A stretch of 64,000 nt of DNA from Platycnemis pennipes (GCA_933228895.1 OW121851.1:124047624-124111623); one strand, 5' to 3'; shown: positions 32,748-43,728, numbered from the stretch's first letter. Translations and numbers: made by a program. The notes: generated by a model from the sequence alone, not told the origin.

Positions 32748-34025
32748 CTATCTGCTTAGCTTGAGCTTCCTTCCTTTTCTACTTTGAAGGAGAGTTCGCA
32801 GTTGGCTTTCGTCTAATATTTCCTCTTCCATGTCCTCCTCCCGGACTTCGCGGGGAGGAGAGGCGGAGGGTGAACGCGAGGCTACGCGTTCTTTCTCTTT
32901 GCGTTTGGGAGAGGTAGATAGTGAGCGGTTTGGAGGGAGCTTTTTATTACTCAGGGCCTCAGAAACCACGGAGGTTTCATTTTTAGAATCCTTCTTCTGT
33001 GTGCTCTTAGGGTTTCCTGTTGAGGGCAATTTTTTAGTGGAGATATTCTCCTTACTTTTCGTTTCTTGCTTCTTTGGTTCCTGACACTCATTCTGTGTGC
33101 TTGCCGACACTTTTTTAATCGTGGCTACAGATGCGAATGATCTAGAAAATGTTGGGGCTATCACCGTTCTAAACTTTTTCCTAGCTTCTAGGAAAGGGAT
33201 TTTCTCAAGCACCTTTATCTCCATTATCTTCTTTTCCTCCTGCATCCTTGGGCAATCCCGTGAATACACGGGATGCGCTCCTTGGCAGTTAACGCAGAGC
33301 GCCGGGCTGTCACAGACATCTCCATCGTGCTTGTCTTTTGCACATTTGGGGCAGGTAGGCTTCCCTTTGCATTTTGACACTATGTGACCAAAGCATTGGC
33401 ATTGGAAACACCGTAAAGGACTGGGTATAAAGGGCCTTACAGAGCACGAGTTGTAGCCAACATTCACTCGGCTTGGAAGTTTATCCAGCGAGAATGTAAG
33501 CACTACAGATGTTGAGTCGACGAATTCCCCATTTCGCTTAGTCTTGAGTCTACGACAGGAGATGACGCCCTGGGGAGCCATCTCCTTCGTTATCTCCTCG
33601 ACAGAGGTGTATAACAGATCGTAGCACGATATAACGCCACTGCATGTATTTAGGGTTCTGTGTGCCTCAACCTTTACGGGGATATTTAGAAAACTTTTCA
33701 TGCTAAGGAGCTTTTCGCTTTGCTTATCATTTGACGTCTGTATAAGCAGTGATCCGTCGCGTAGCTTCTTTACGTTTTCCAAGGAACCAGGAACATCATT
33801 GCTGAGGGCTTTATGGATTAGGAAGGGGGATACCTTCGAGAGGTTCTCCCCTTCGACTGAACATTTCATTATTAAATATTTCCTGCATATCATTACAGGG
33901 TCTCCACCGCCCATATCAGGGCAGTGTCTCTTAAGTGGAGGAAATGAATTCGTCTCCATAAGAGTGTGTGTTTCATCCCCTGGCCTCCCCACCCACCACG
34001 GAGCCACATATTTGGGACGCCGCAC
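32748..34025 (-). CDS. Element C ORF1: zinc-knuckle protein
   Basis: The open frame of 425 residues from the first ATG could also start at the second Met (residue 23, METNSFPPLKR). The second is favoured because elements E and D have a Met at the same place. From about residue 208 there are three zinc knuckles: CFQCQCFGHIVSKC, CPKCAKDKHDGDVC and CVNCQGAHPVYSRDC. They should bind element RNA. Residues 50-190 hold the RRM-like/PRE_C2HC-type region seen in related ORF1s. The C-terminal 130 residues are Lys/Ser/Glu-rich and probably disordered. A 78-bp spacer separates it from ORF2, in contrast with the overlap in Jockey element A. Confidence 0.88.
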   Translation of the reverse strand: MRRPKYVAPWWVGRPGDETHTLMETNSFPPLKRHCPDMGGGDPVMICRKYLIMKCSVEGENLSKVSPFLIHKALSNDVPGSLENVKKLRDGSLLIQTSNDKQSEKLLSMKSFLNIPVKVEAHRTLNTCSGVISCYDLLYTSVEEITKEMAPQGVISCRRLKTKRNGEFVDSTSVVLTFSLDKLPSRVNVGYNSCSVRPFIPSPLRCFQCQCFGHIVSKCKGKPTCPKCAKDKHDGDVCDSPALCVNCQGAHPVYSRDCPRMQEEKKIMEIKVLEKIPFLEARKKFRTVIAPTFSRSFASVATIKKVSASTQNECQEPKKQETKSKENISTKKLPSTGNPKSTQKKDSKNETSVVSEALSNKKLPPNRSLSTSPKRKEKERVASRSPSASPPREVREEDMEEEILDESQLRTLLQSRKGRKLKLSR

Positions 34026-34557
34026 CGCAAACCGGTGCGGTCGCCAGGGCTAACCAAGGGGATATAGCACTATCGATATGGGAGCCTGCGTCGAGTTAGA
34101 ACCTCCAACGCGCAGGCCCTCCTAACCCACGCGCCTTCGGCCGCCCTAAGCAGACCCCCGTCTCTCCAGCACTCGCCATCGAACGCAAGCGTGTCGAAAG
34201 CCGATTGACCGGGGGTGGCTAGCCCCCGGCCGCCCGTTTACAGGGAATCCGGGGCCGAAGTGGGGTGTTGAACTCCGGCCCATACCGAGCATCCGACACC
34301 CGGCTGGGTGCCAGAGATCTCACCCACCAGGATCCCCTTCTCCCCCTTACGGGTCACCGCACACGGCAAACATGCGGGTGGATCGCAGGCCAGCTGGTAT
34401 GGCCGCTCACAGACAGTTGATCCACAAGACTGTCCGGACGCATCCCTTGCTGGACTGGGGGTTTGTTTTCGGGGTTGTCTCCCCGCCCTTTTAGTCGCCT
34501 CTTACGACAAGCAGAGATACTGCGGGAGTATTCTCAATCCCCCTACCCGCAGGGGGG
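34026..34557 (-). promoter_or_regulatory. Conserved 5' leader of element C
   Basis: It begins (minus strand) CCCCCCTGCGGGTAGGGGG, with CTTGTCGTAAGAGGCGACTA about 50 nt in. Matching leaders precede ORF1 in E (55418-55949) and, shortened and diverged, in D (48536-48916). Non-LTR elements of this type carry an internal promoter in this region, so the conservation is likely regulatory. Confidence 0.55.
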
Positions 34558-34570
34558 CTCAGGGAAACTA

Positions 34571-35450
34571 TCACGGCGAATGATTCACTCCTGAATTATC
34601 GAGAATTATTCATGAATTACATTAATATTATTCAGTGTTGATTTCTCAATCCAGCGATTTATTTAAAAAACACTGAATCCATATCATTGCAGCATCTAAG
34701 ACCAACTGTATTTGGTATTTGTTGATTTTAATGGAGATATTTTAAAGGTACACCAATTAATACTTGTTACACAGGGACACGTATTGGAATTAGCATTAAT
34801 TACAGATATATAAATTTTAGTATTGGAATTATTGAAATAGTACGCGTGATGTAAATTCTTGATTGTATTCATTCATAGTGTTTTGGAGTGCTCTGAATTT
34901 AAAATATTATAGCATATTAAGATAAGGTTTTTCGAATGCTAACAAATTTTGATCTCCAGCAGCAGTTTTGACTTGTTCATTCACGAATCAACAAGTCAAA
35001 AAACCTACAAATCATCTGTTAACTTCAAAAATTCATATGAAATAATGAAAACAGAAATTAATAACAGAATTACCACGCAAGGACGACTGATAGAGGTCAC
35101 AACAATTACTCTAAGTGATTACCGTAGGATGATAGCAACCGCTGCTACGTTATCGGTTCACTCACGATTCCGAAGGAGAATGAGAAGAGCCGGAATTTCT
35201 TATTACGTGCTGTAGAGAGCTTTGGAGAGATGGGAGGAAGCCTTTGCAAGTAATAATTATCTTTCTTCCAAGCGCTGTATTACTATGAATCCCATGACGA
35301 CACTGGATTTTTAAAATTATCTGTAAAATAAAATATGCATACATCTTGGCCAAAGAAGGCATTATTGATGTCTAATCGCCAGTACAACTAAAAGACAATA
35401 TTGGTAGTAAGACGCCTTGATTTTACCACTTTCCGTGAGTAATGCGTATT
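34571..35450. other. AT-rich DNA with one unassigned open frame
   Basis: The only sizeable frame is 34949-35215 (plus, 88 codons). Its second half (KTEINNRITTQGRLIEVTTI then RFRRRMRRAGISYY) has mixed composition but no domain I recognise. Otherwise nothing is seen. Confidence 0.3.
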
Positions 35451-35459
35451 TATAATTAA

Positions 35460-35548
35460 ACAATAGGTATATCTCTATATGTATATCTCTTCTATATGTA
35501 TATCTCTTCTATCTGTATATCTCTTCTATAGGTATATCTCCATCTCTA

Positions 35549-35595
<47 letters not shown>
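35460..35595. repeat. Simple repeats: TATATCTCT units then a TA microsatellite
   Basis: Repeats of GTATATCTCTTCTAT (35467-35540) lead into an uninterrupted TA run (about 35551-35594). Confidence 0.9.
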
Positions 35596-35597
<2 letters not shown>

Positions 35598-35630
35598 AAA
35601 CACCATTCATACGCAACGCCAAAGGCGCAA

Positions 35631-35794
35631 ATACACAAATATAAATTCAGACAGAAGGTGAAAGAAAGAGACAGTGAACATACAATAAACAGTGAACACA
35701 ACGGTGGTGTGGAGATGAAATGATGGTCGAAAACACATGGAAAAAATTTCGCCTTGCTTTCTTTCACCTTCTGTCTGAATTTATATTTGTATAT
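35631..35794. repeat. Inverted repeat with 38-bp arms
   Basis: Arm 35631-35668 is complementary to 35757-35794 at 37 of 38 positions, with an 88-bp loop. The arm core is CAGACAGAAGGTGAAAGAAA. It lies immediately upstream of a LINE ORF1. Confidence 0.85.
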
Positions 35795-36877
35795 ATATAT
35801 ATATATACATCTCATTCCGGCAGTCAAGGTGAACGGTCGTCTCACTCATTCTCACTCGCAGTAGTGTTTCGCAATGCCTGTGTAACCTGTGGCCTCCCAA
35901 CAAACCGCGGCTCTAGCCTTTCATGCAGCGTATGCAAGGATATGCACCACACCTCGTGCAATTCCCTCACAGAGGAGGACTTTACGACCCTCCTGGATCT
36001 CCATAAGCATTGGACATGCAACAAATGTCTTGGAAAACATCGGTTGGATGGCAGGGAGGAAACTCCCGTACGAGGCATCGGCTCCGCTTCTTGGATTCGA
36101 TCCACTTCTCCCGCTGGATTCTGGATTAGATATCCCGCCCATCCTGATGAAGACACCACCAGGGAGCTGTTGCAGACCCTCCTACAGCGCGTCAACTCCA
36201 TCCACGACGAGCAGATATCATTGAGGGACACTATTACATCGTGGCAGGTATCAGTGAGGGAGGATGCAAAGGTCATTGAGCTTATTAATTTGAACCTAAC
36301 GAAACTGAGTAAAAAGTTCGATGAACTATTAAGTGAAAGTAAGGCTCTGGCCGGCAAACTGTCTGATTTTGAAGTACACTTAAACCATCTCGAGCAGAAT
36401 CAGTTGCGGCATGTGGTAGAGATTAGAGGTATTCCTGCCTATGAGGGTGAAATTATTGATTCCCTCCTTATTACCACTGGAATGTCATTAGGAATAAAAG
36501 TTAATGTTAGTGATATTGACTATGCATTCCGTTTTGGCAGACGCTCAGCCGACAACCCTGACAGCGCAATTGTCGTGCGCTTTATTAGGTCTCGTGTTGC
36601 TGAGGAATTCGTTCAGCTGCGCAAAAGAAAAATAAATTTGTGCCTGAAAGACTTGGAGGTGCCCCATCTACACTCTCATCCATTTAACCCACCTATCGAT
36701 GTAAATGAATCACTGACTTATTTTAATAAGTCACTATACACAATAGTCCGTGGCCTTAGAAAAGATGGGAAAGTGAAGTTCGTTTGGATCAGAAACGGAA
36801 AAGTGTATGTGAGAAAAGCGGAAGGCGCTGACCGAGTCCTGGTAAACACCGAGGAAGATCTCCACAGGACCGAATAG
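35720..36877 (+). CDS. CR1/L2-like LINE ORF1: PHD-like finger and FP-like domain
   Basis: The frame is open for 385 codons, but the first ~45 (from 35720) lie in the inverted repeat and AT tract, so the true start is uncertain. A PHD-like Cys/His cluster comes first: CVTCG, SLSCSVCKDMHHTSC, and HWTCNKC. A coiled-coil stretch follows (LINLNLTKLSKKFDELLSES). Then comes the FP-like nucleic-acid-binding domain (VEIRGIP, DIDYAFRFGRR, IDVNESLTYFNKSLYTIVRG, VKFVWIRNGKVYVRKAEG). This order is typical of ORF1 in CR1/L2-type LINEs, which bind element RNA. An endonuclease frame follows 70 bp downstream, but it is broken. Confidence 0.75.
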   Translation: MMVENTWKKFRLAFFHLLSEFIFVYIYIYTSHSGSQGERSSHSFSLAVVFRNACVTCGLPTNRGSSLSCSVCKDMHHTSCNSLTEEDFTTLLDLHKHWTCNKCLGKHRLDGREETPVRGIGSASWIRSTSPAGFWIRYPAHPDEDTTRELLQTLLQRVNSIHDEQISLRDTITSWQVSVREDAKVIELINLNLTKLSKKFDELLSESKALAGKLSDFEVHLNHLEQNQLRHVVEIRGIPAYEGEIIDSLLITTGMSLGIKVNVSDIDYAFRFGRRSADNPDSAIVVRFIRSRVAEEFVQLRKRKINLCLKDLEVPHLHSHPFNPPIDVNESLTYFNKSLYTIVRGLRKDGKVKFVWIRNGKVYVRKAEGADRVLVNTEEDLHRTE

Positions 36878-36945
36878 GGCTTGTGTGCATGTTTAAACCC
36901 AGAAACGCATACCTAAACCTTAAACAACAGACCTGACCTCAAAGA

Positions 36946-37735
36946 TGAGCTATCGATAATAAGTGTATGTCACGTAAATGCTCAATCTCTGTCCGCACAT
37001 ATAGATGAGTTTTGTCATCATTTCAATCAATGCAATTATCATGTAATAGGTGTTTCTGAAACTTGATTGAATCCGAATGTGCCCTCCAGTTGTGTACATT
37101 TGGACGGCTATTCCGTTGTTTGTAATGACAGAATTGGCAGAAGGGGAGGTGGTGTTGGAATTTTTATACATAACTGCCTGAAGTACAAAGTTTTAAGAGT
37201 CTCTGATGGGTCTTCCTGTACACCTAAATTCCTCTTTGTGGAAATTTCCGGTATTAATGGAATACTGCTATTCACAGTTGTATACCGTCCTCCAAAAATA
37301 GGTTATCTGAGGCAGTCCTTCGAGCCTGCCCTCTTAGATTTCCTTCCTGTTTTTAAAAATGTCATACCTTGCGGTGATTTCAACTCTGATATGGTGAAGC
37401 AGTCATATGATAGTGATTATATACGAGATATAATCTATAGTAGAAATCTCTATTTGGTCCCTTTCAAAACCCCACATAATTTACCTAGCAGTAGTACATT
37501 ATTGGACTTAATCATAATTGACGATCCTGCGAAACTGATCGAATATTCGCAGTTCCATGTTCCTTTTTTGCCGGAGTATGACTTGATCCACATAAACTAT
37601 CAGTTTCGATAACCTTTGGAAACTCCACTAGGATTTTCACTTAGAGATTTAAAAAATTTCGATTATAAAAAAGTCCGTTATGATAAATGTATTACTGTTA
37701 CGAGTTTAACGGAAGAACTCGAAAGGGAATGACTA
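36946..37735 (+). pseudogene. CR1/L2-like LINE endonuclease, broken and truncated
   Basis: The APE-type endonuclease starts at about 36950 (VCHVNAQSLSAHIDEF, VIGVSET). A TGA at 37063-37065 follows SET, where most relatives have Trp. The long open part is 37067-37612: RRGGGVGIFIHN, FVEISGINGILLFTVVYRPP, PCGDFNSD and LDLIIIDD. Another stop occurs at 37610-37612, after which LGFSLRDLKNFDYKKV continues the match. Similarity ends near 37735 and no reverse transcriptase follows, so the 3' two thirds are lost. Confidence 0.75.
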
Positions 37736-37740
37736 TCAGA

Positions 37741-38415
37741 ACGCTAGTTGAAAGTTAGGCTAAACCTTTTAAATAACTCCGAAGCTGATTGGTTATGATG
37801 ACGTTAGATATATACTAAGAACCCCTGCAAATTATTCTAGGATTGATCAGATAATCATGATTATTAGATTGTCGTGCCTATAGAATCAAAATGAAATTTT
37901 CCCCGAGTATCAAAATAGAGCACATTAGGAAGAAGAATAACAGGGGGTTTGGTAGATGAACTGTTGTTAGAGTAGTCTGTAGTGCATGATGCATTTATTA
38001 ACGACCAATCCCTTTATTTCTATAAAGATATTAACTACCTAGCTGCATATGACCCTATTACCTAGCATGTTTCAATGCAGTAGCCTAGTTACATGACATT
38101 ATTGCCCTTTTGATCTTCTACCCCTTCCACCATGAATGGATTTTGTTGACTCTCTATATTATACTTTTACACCGATTATTTAAAAAGTGATTTAGTCGTC
38201 CTTCTCTTCGTAATACACAATTCATCTAGTCAAGAAAATGATGCTTAGTATCGAGGTTTTAATACTGGTGACAGTGTATATTACTACGCTTTGCATGTTA
38301 AATTTCACATATGTATCAACTCATATTTGACAAAAATGTGTACCTTGCACACTGCAATACGGTGATAACGACGGGAATACAATAATAACTACGGTAATCC
38401 TATATTTCAATTTTC
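37741..38415. other. AT-rich DNA, no gene seen
   Basis: No open frame with a motif and no repeat recognised between the truncated LINE and the solo LTR. Confidence 0.5.
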
Positions 38416-38419
38416 ATGT

Positions 38420-39957
38420 TGTGACGGCCCCGACCCTGCCCGGGATCACACGAACCGTGATTCAAGGGCCGGGACAAGATCCACATTCGGGGCATGCCGT
38501 CTCCCGCGAGAACGGGACGCAAGCCCTTACGATCGGCTTGCCGATCTTCATAAAATAATTTGGAAAAACGATTGCCAAAAAAAATTAGACAATAAGAGGG
38601 TTTTCCGAAACGGGATTGGGTGATTGGACTGGGAACGGCCTCTTGATAGGGCAAATAGGTTATGGGGTTCGGGAACAGCTCGCCTCTCGGCTCCTGGTTA
38701 GCACTCAATTACCCCCTGACACAACTCTTAAGGTTTCAATTTAACATGTATTCAAAACATCTTGGAGATATACATTTTAGACACTTCATAAAAAAAATTA
38801 GATAGATGATAACACAAAAGGAATTGATCAATTAAGCTAGTGAGGGATGAGATGTGAGAAATTGATGAACCCTAGGTGAACAGTCGACAACAACAAAAAA
38901 AAATGAAATAACAAAATGATCAACCAGCTGATTTCAGGCACCAGCAAGAGAAATTAACTTAATTAACTTGTGTGACAATATTTGAAAACTGGAATCCAAT
39001 GCTCTGTCGAAGAATACTGACTGTTAGGTTTTAAATTACCAAAATTATCTGACACGAAGCACGGGAAGTCGTATTGAGTTCTTCCCCTTGCTAACACGGC
39101 TGGGCACTTCAGACGAGGCTCGCCCGTAGAACTAGGAGGGCGGGGATCAGGCGTCAAATCACTGTGGTTCGACACTCTGGTGATACGGGAATCACGGAGA
39201 AAAACAGAACGGCGTGGGCTCTGCGGAGGGATTTATGGGGTGGCGACAATCTTACGTGACCGCTGATCCCAAATCACGCTCTTCTCCTTGGACTCCCGCC
39301 TTCTCCAGCCCCCGAACACCACGATGTCGGGATCTCAACCAGCATTCGCTGACCGCCTCGTAACATCGTAAGTGTCCGTTCCGGAAGACTCAAACCGAGA
39401 GTTTGCTCCGACTGGGCGGTTCGGTGTCTCTTGTTGCCAAGGCGCCAGACTACCGAATTTCCTCCCATCACCTCGCTGTGTGTCGTCCCTCTGTCTCCGT
39501 GCCGAACACAAAGATTTTACAAATCCCTCGAGCGTCACTCCTTGCCTCCGCTCCCGACGACCAAAACTCTAGAAATCCCCCCGCTTGTACACCATCTCGC
39601 CCCTTGTATTCCCCTCGGGAAAACCGGACTTAAAGTAGGAAAGGAGGGGGGGTCCACGTGAGGGTGAAGTAAGGATGGGGGGAGCACACCACTGGGGTGG
39701 GATACCTCCACTATCGGCGCTAAGCTCCTGAATGAAGTCGAATGGCCTCTCCCGTGCCACACACACACTGTTGCATAAAACTTCACGCTGTGTGGACCTT
39801 AGTCACTCCAAACCCACTCCAGAAATGTACGCCGCTGACCACAACGCGCCGAAATCAGGGAGAGTGGGGACGGGTTTTTGGGGAAAATAGGATAGAGAAA
39901 TGAAAAACAAAATTAGATGGGAGGGAGGGAGGTCAGTGACGGACCCAGGCCGTCACA
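38420..39957. mobile_element. Solo LTR, 1,538 bp, 4-bp TSD
   Basis: It begins TGTGACGGCC and ends GGCCGTCACA, perfect 10-bp inverted ends with TG...CA borders. ATGT flanks both sides (38416-38419 and 39958-39961). Its GC-rich right half contrasts with the AT-rich flanks. Open frames within it overlap on both strands and have no domain. No second copy or internal retroviral-type genes are nearby, so it is a solo LTR, probably Ty3/gypsy-like as judged by the ends and TSD. Its ends resemble those of the LTR at 19629 only in the last few bases. Orientation is not determined. Confidence 0.75.
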
Positions 39958-39961
39958 ATGT

Positions 39962-40310
39962 AGATAGCTTTAATGATAGCCAAGGAATTCACACTTTAGC
40001 AAAATATTATAGTGGCTTTCAGTTGGAATAAAACTTGACCAAAGCGAAAACCTTGTTTTTTGATCGATTACATAAAAATAATAAATTAAGCTATTCGAAG
40101 TTTTTATATTATGACTGCGTAAGCAAATTGCTATTGTAGTAAAACATCACCATTTACTACATATAACTTATGCATTAGACTTTATAGCAAAAACAATGTT
40201 TGCACTCCGTCATCAATTGATATTCAACTGTTTACTTATATGTGCTCTAGAAGACATTTTGCGTGTTGCTGATGTGTCAGAATCATAAAAACTGTAGCCT
40301 GCCCACACTA
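39962..40310. other. AT-rich DNA, no gene seen
   Basis: Unique-looking AT-rich sequence between the solo LTR and the G-rich satellite. Confidence 0.5.
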
Positions 40311-40601
40311 GTTGGGAAGGGTTAGGGTGAGGTTGGGGAGGGTGAGGGTGGATACGGGTAGGGCGAAGGGGTGGGGGGATGGGTAGGGGAAGCTGATGAA
40401 CAAAATTAATTGTATGTCAATGGGGAAATTTTAGGGGGATGATGATAACGCGGAAGGTGACGATGAAGCAGAACGAAATTCCATGCTGGGATTTCTCGGT
40501 GAAATGAGACGACTTTCGTCTCTCTTCCTCAGGTTGCTGCTTTCGACGTAAGGAGAAGATGGAGGAGGAGAAGATGGAGGAGGAGGAGATGATTGGGGTG
40601 G
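40311..40601 (+). repeat. G-rich satellite, left part (one unit)
   Basis: One unit of the satellite described at 48917-50245: a GGGT-rich start, GAAGCTGATGAACAAAATT, TCAATGGGGAAATTTTAGG (about 40417-40435), then GACGATGAAGCAGAAC, a CTTCCTCAGG motif and GGA triplets. It ends at ATTGGGGTGG (40592-40601), the left copy of element D's target-site duplication. Confidence 0.8.
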
Positions 40602-40798
40602 TAGTAGTAGAAGATTATGTTTTCTTGGGTGCGTCGACGGCAGAGGTCATTTTGCACCACGTCATAGTTATCTTTAAGGTATCTAATTACTTTCCGTAAT
40701 TAATTTAATTAAAAGCAGGAATTTGTAGGGAAAAAATCTCATAGGTATTTAAATGACACCATTTAGGTAAATTACTAAATAATATATGCACTAATGCT

Positions 40799-41771
40799 TT
40801 ATATCGCATTTAAAAGATTAATTTCTTTTAAAAACCTTGTTACATAACCTAGAATTTTGGGGTCATCTCTTAGTATTTTCTTCAAGTTTCCTCTGATACC
40901 CAGATTTTCGCGCGCGTCTTTGTATTTTACACACTCTGTTAGAATGTGTCTTACACTCAGAGGTAAGTTGCACTCGTCACAGCGGGGCATTATCTTATCT
41001 TCTGTGAAGAGGTAAGAGTGCGTTAAAAAGCAATGGCCTATTCTTAGACGGGAAATGACGACTTCTTCCCTCCGTTAAGTCCGGATGGAGGAGGACCACA
41101 TATAAACGTCAAGCTTTATCTCGCGCAGTTTGTTGTTTTTAGTGCTCCTCCAATATTCTCCCCACTGTTGCACGGCCGCCCTTCGCAGCACAGCCTTCAG
41201 ATCGTCCGCAACCACTAAATTATTGACGGGATCAGGGTACCCCAGTGCCTCTTTTGCTGCCTCGTCAGCTTTATCGTTCCCGTCAATGCCCACGTGTCCA
41301 GCGATCCACAGAAATGTGACTTTTACTCCTTCCTCCTTCAGGGATGCAAGGAGTGTGTGTATTTTTTGGACTATGGGATGTGATGTGCGAGAGTCACCTA
41401 TTGCTTCCAGTGCGCTCAATGAATCAGAGCAGAATAGAAAGGAACCTTCATTCCTCCTGATATTCTGTAGGCCCATCTTGATAGAAAGGAGTTCTGCTGT
41501 GAAGACACTGTATAGTGGGTTAAGCCGTTTCTTACGGATTCCGATAAGGGTTGAAAACACTGTAGCCCCGCAGGCTGTCTCTGACTTGGAGCCATCCGTA
41601 TACACAGGGACGAGGTAAGGATGGGCGGCTTGAGTCTCCCTGAATGACTGTTGATATTCCAGTGCAGTGGTGAAACATTTCTGGTTCCGGGCTAACCGGA
41701 GGTCTACATTAGGTAACACCTTTGCCCATGGAGGAAGGTATGTGTAACTGACGGGATATATAACCGGGACG
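40799..41771 (-). pseudogene. Element D ORF2, 3' part: RNase H and zinc motif
   Basis: 41075-41719 encodes RNase H with all four acidic landmarks visible: PVYTDGSKSETACG, FTAELLSIKMGL, FCSDSLSALEAI and GNDKADEAAKEALG. 40799-40990 encodes the tail with MPRCDECNLPLSVRHILTEC. A frameshift near 41050 separates them. The right edge is the hAT insertion; the ORF continues at 44434. Confidence 0.85.
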
Positions 41772-41888
41772 GGAGAACCTAGGGCTGGGCGGTTCTCCGG
41801 TGCACCGGTTCAGCGGTTCGGTTTTTTGCAGAACCGGCAGGCCGGTTCAGATTTAGTAAAAAAACCGGTGCACCGGAGAATCGGTTCT

Positions 41889-42022
41889 GAACCGGTGCAC
41901 CTGGGAAGCGGTTCTGAACCGTCGCACCGGGGAAGCGGTTCTGAACCGTCGCACCGGGGAAGCGGTTCTAAACCGTCGCACCGGGGAATCGGTTCTGAAC
42001 CGGTGCACTAGGAAGCGGTTCT
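41889..42022. repeat. 27-bp subterminal minisatellite in hAT, left
   Basis: Five copies of a 27-bp unit of the form GAACCGTCGCACCGGGGAAG + CGGTTCT. ORFs read through it (41826-42011 plus, 41853-42062 minus) are repeat artefacts. Confidence 0.9.
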
Positions 42023-42306
42023 GAAACACCGATGCTCGTTCGCTGCTCGGCTTCCAGGCCACCGCCGCCGCCCTCCCCGTCTCTGCTCGCAGCCGGGTTG
42101 GCTTGCCTCCACTCCTGTGAACCCTCCTATCCCCTCCTCTGTCTTATAAATTGTCGTTTCACATATAATCGGCCGCTAGAGTGCAGAGCGAACACTCGCA
42201 CATCTAAAGCAATCTCACATAAGTAACTATACGGGATTTACGGGATACGAGCGCCAAATTCAAACAAAATTTGAACATATTGACGTTGATTATTAATGTA
42301 CAATAA

Positions 42307-42537
42307 CGTAATGAAGACATTCTCAGTTGGTGGAGGCTTCATGAGGCAACCTTCCCCTTGCATGCAGGGCTGGCCAGGAAATATCTTGCTATACCAGCAA
42401 CATCAGCAGAATCCGTAAGAATTTTCAGTTTGGGAGGACTTGTTATAAATAAATTGCGAACGTGCTTACTAGGCGAACACGCCGAAGAACTAATTTTCAT
42501 TTCCATGAACCAGCGCCATGTGACAGCCGATTTATAG
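42307..42537 (+). pseudogene. hAT transposase C-terminal dimerisation domain remnant
   Basis: A 76-codon frame ending in TAG reads EDILSWWRLHEATFPLHAGL, then ARKYLAIPATSAESVRIFSL and GGLVINKLRTCLLGEHAEEL. This is the conserved hAT dimerisation block: WW, FP-LA--ARKYLAIPATSA-S-R-FS-GG, then R--L. It starts after a TAA at 42304-42306 and lacks an ATG. The upstream transposase (RNase H-like core) is not recognisable, so either it is deleted or a short exon is all that survived. It follows the left end on the same strand. Confidence 0.85.
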
Positions 42538-43728
42538 ATTTAAATTAGTAGTAATTGAAAATTGTAATTTAGCATCTGCACTTGTGTTAAAATGTAAATT
42601 TTGACAATCAATTTGTTCTCAACCTTCAGCACACCCTTCCAGTAATTGATATAATACAGCTCCATGTGGCATTAATAGAACAGCATTTTATTTCTTTGAA
42701 GAAGTCACTGGGATGTATACCGAAACAAAATCCAGACATGTAGGAGCATCGTTTGGAAATTTAAAAATGTGTGCCTAAAAACCATTCGCTCCCCAAACAT
42801 GCTCTACTACTGTTCAGTTTAGAAAAGAATGCCTGCGTTTTAACTCCTCAAGAGTATGCGACATAGTATATGCGTCCACTCAATTCCATGCCTTCGGGGT
42901 AACTTTAATCGAAGGTATTTTAATTGCTCAGGGTGCTTTAATGGGGAAGGCATTGAGGACTTAGTGCAGACTTTGACGTAAACGTCTTAGCGGATCGATG
43001 GCTCTTGCGACTTCCAGTTTTGGTTTTCTTGTTGGCTTGTCAATCTCTTGCATTCAATTTCGGTAATCGAGGGTTGTCCTTTGAGCTTTTCCAATACCCA
43101 CCGTTCCGATCACTTTGTTTCAGCAACCTCAATTGTATTAAAACCGTCACGGAAAATTAACTCGAAATATTTCAGAACACTGAACTGGCACTATTTAATT
43201 ACCAACTAAATCACACGTGAAAGCCAAAGGATGACAAGCATTATCGATATCTTCCCAATTATTTTCTTGCATTAAAAATTAACTGAGAAATTTTTCCTCT
43301 TCCTGCTAGGAGCAGGAAACCAGAGGGTACCCCATTAAATCCTTGGAAATTGTATCTGAACTGACTTCACTCCTCTCTATCAGAGCGCCTTGCATTTGCT
43401 TGTCGGACAACTCACGTGAGCTAGAAGTCATGGCCAATTTAAGAGGGAATCAGCGAAGAGACGATCCCGATGCGGAAAAGAATAAAGCCACCAAAGAAAG
43501 CCACCAGCCGACCCTCGACTCGTAATCGTTGCCATGATGAAAGAGAAAGGAAATGTCGAAAGGTAGATAACTATGAATCACAGACGAAAGGAATCAGCCT
43601 CTCCACACATGTCAGCTCTCTGGAAGCACTTAAATCAGATCATATTAAGTGGAAAGAAATCGTCCGTACGTAGACACCAGTCGCTCTGCCTCTAGGGAGC
43701 TTTTCATTCACCAAGGATGAGTTATTAA

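Larger units (their letters stand above)
28793..34557 (-). mobile_element. I-like non-LTR retrotransposon C, full length with intact ORFs
   Basis: The 5,765-bp element lies between perfect 13-bp duplications CTCAGGGAAACTA (28780-28792 and 34558-34570), which fix both ends. On the minus strand it starts with six C residues, then TGCGGGTAGGGGG. It has a 532-bp leader, ORF1 (32748-34025), a 78-bp AT-rich spacer and ORF2 (28974-32669). Its 3' UTR contains the family motif GTCGACGCACC and a tail of TACC repeats rather than poly(A). RNase H in ORF2 and the simple-repeat tail place it in the I group (I/Nimb/Loa-like); the exact clade needs a tree. Both ORFs are open throughout. Confidence 0.92.

Noticed and set aside
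41826..42062. Repetitive GSEPSHRG and VRRFRTAS frames
   Set aside because: Produced by the 27-bp minisatellite in the hAT left end.
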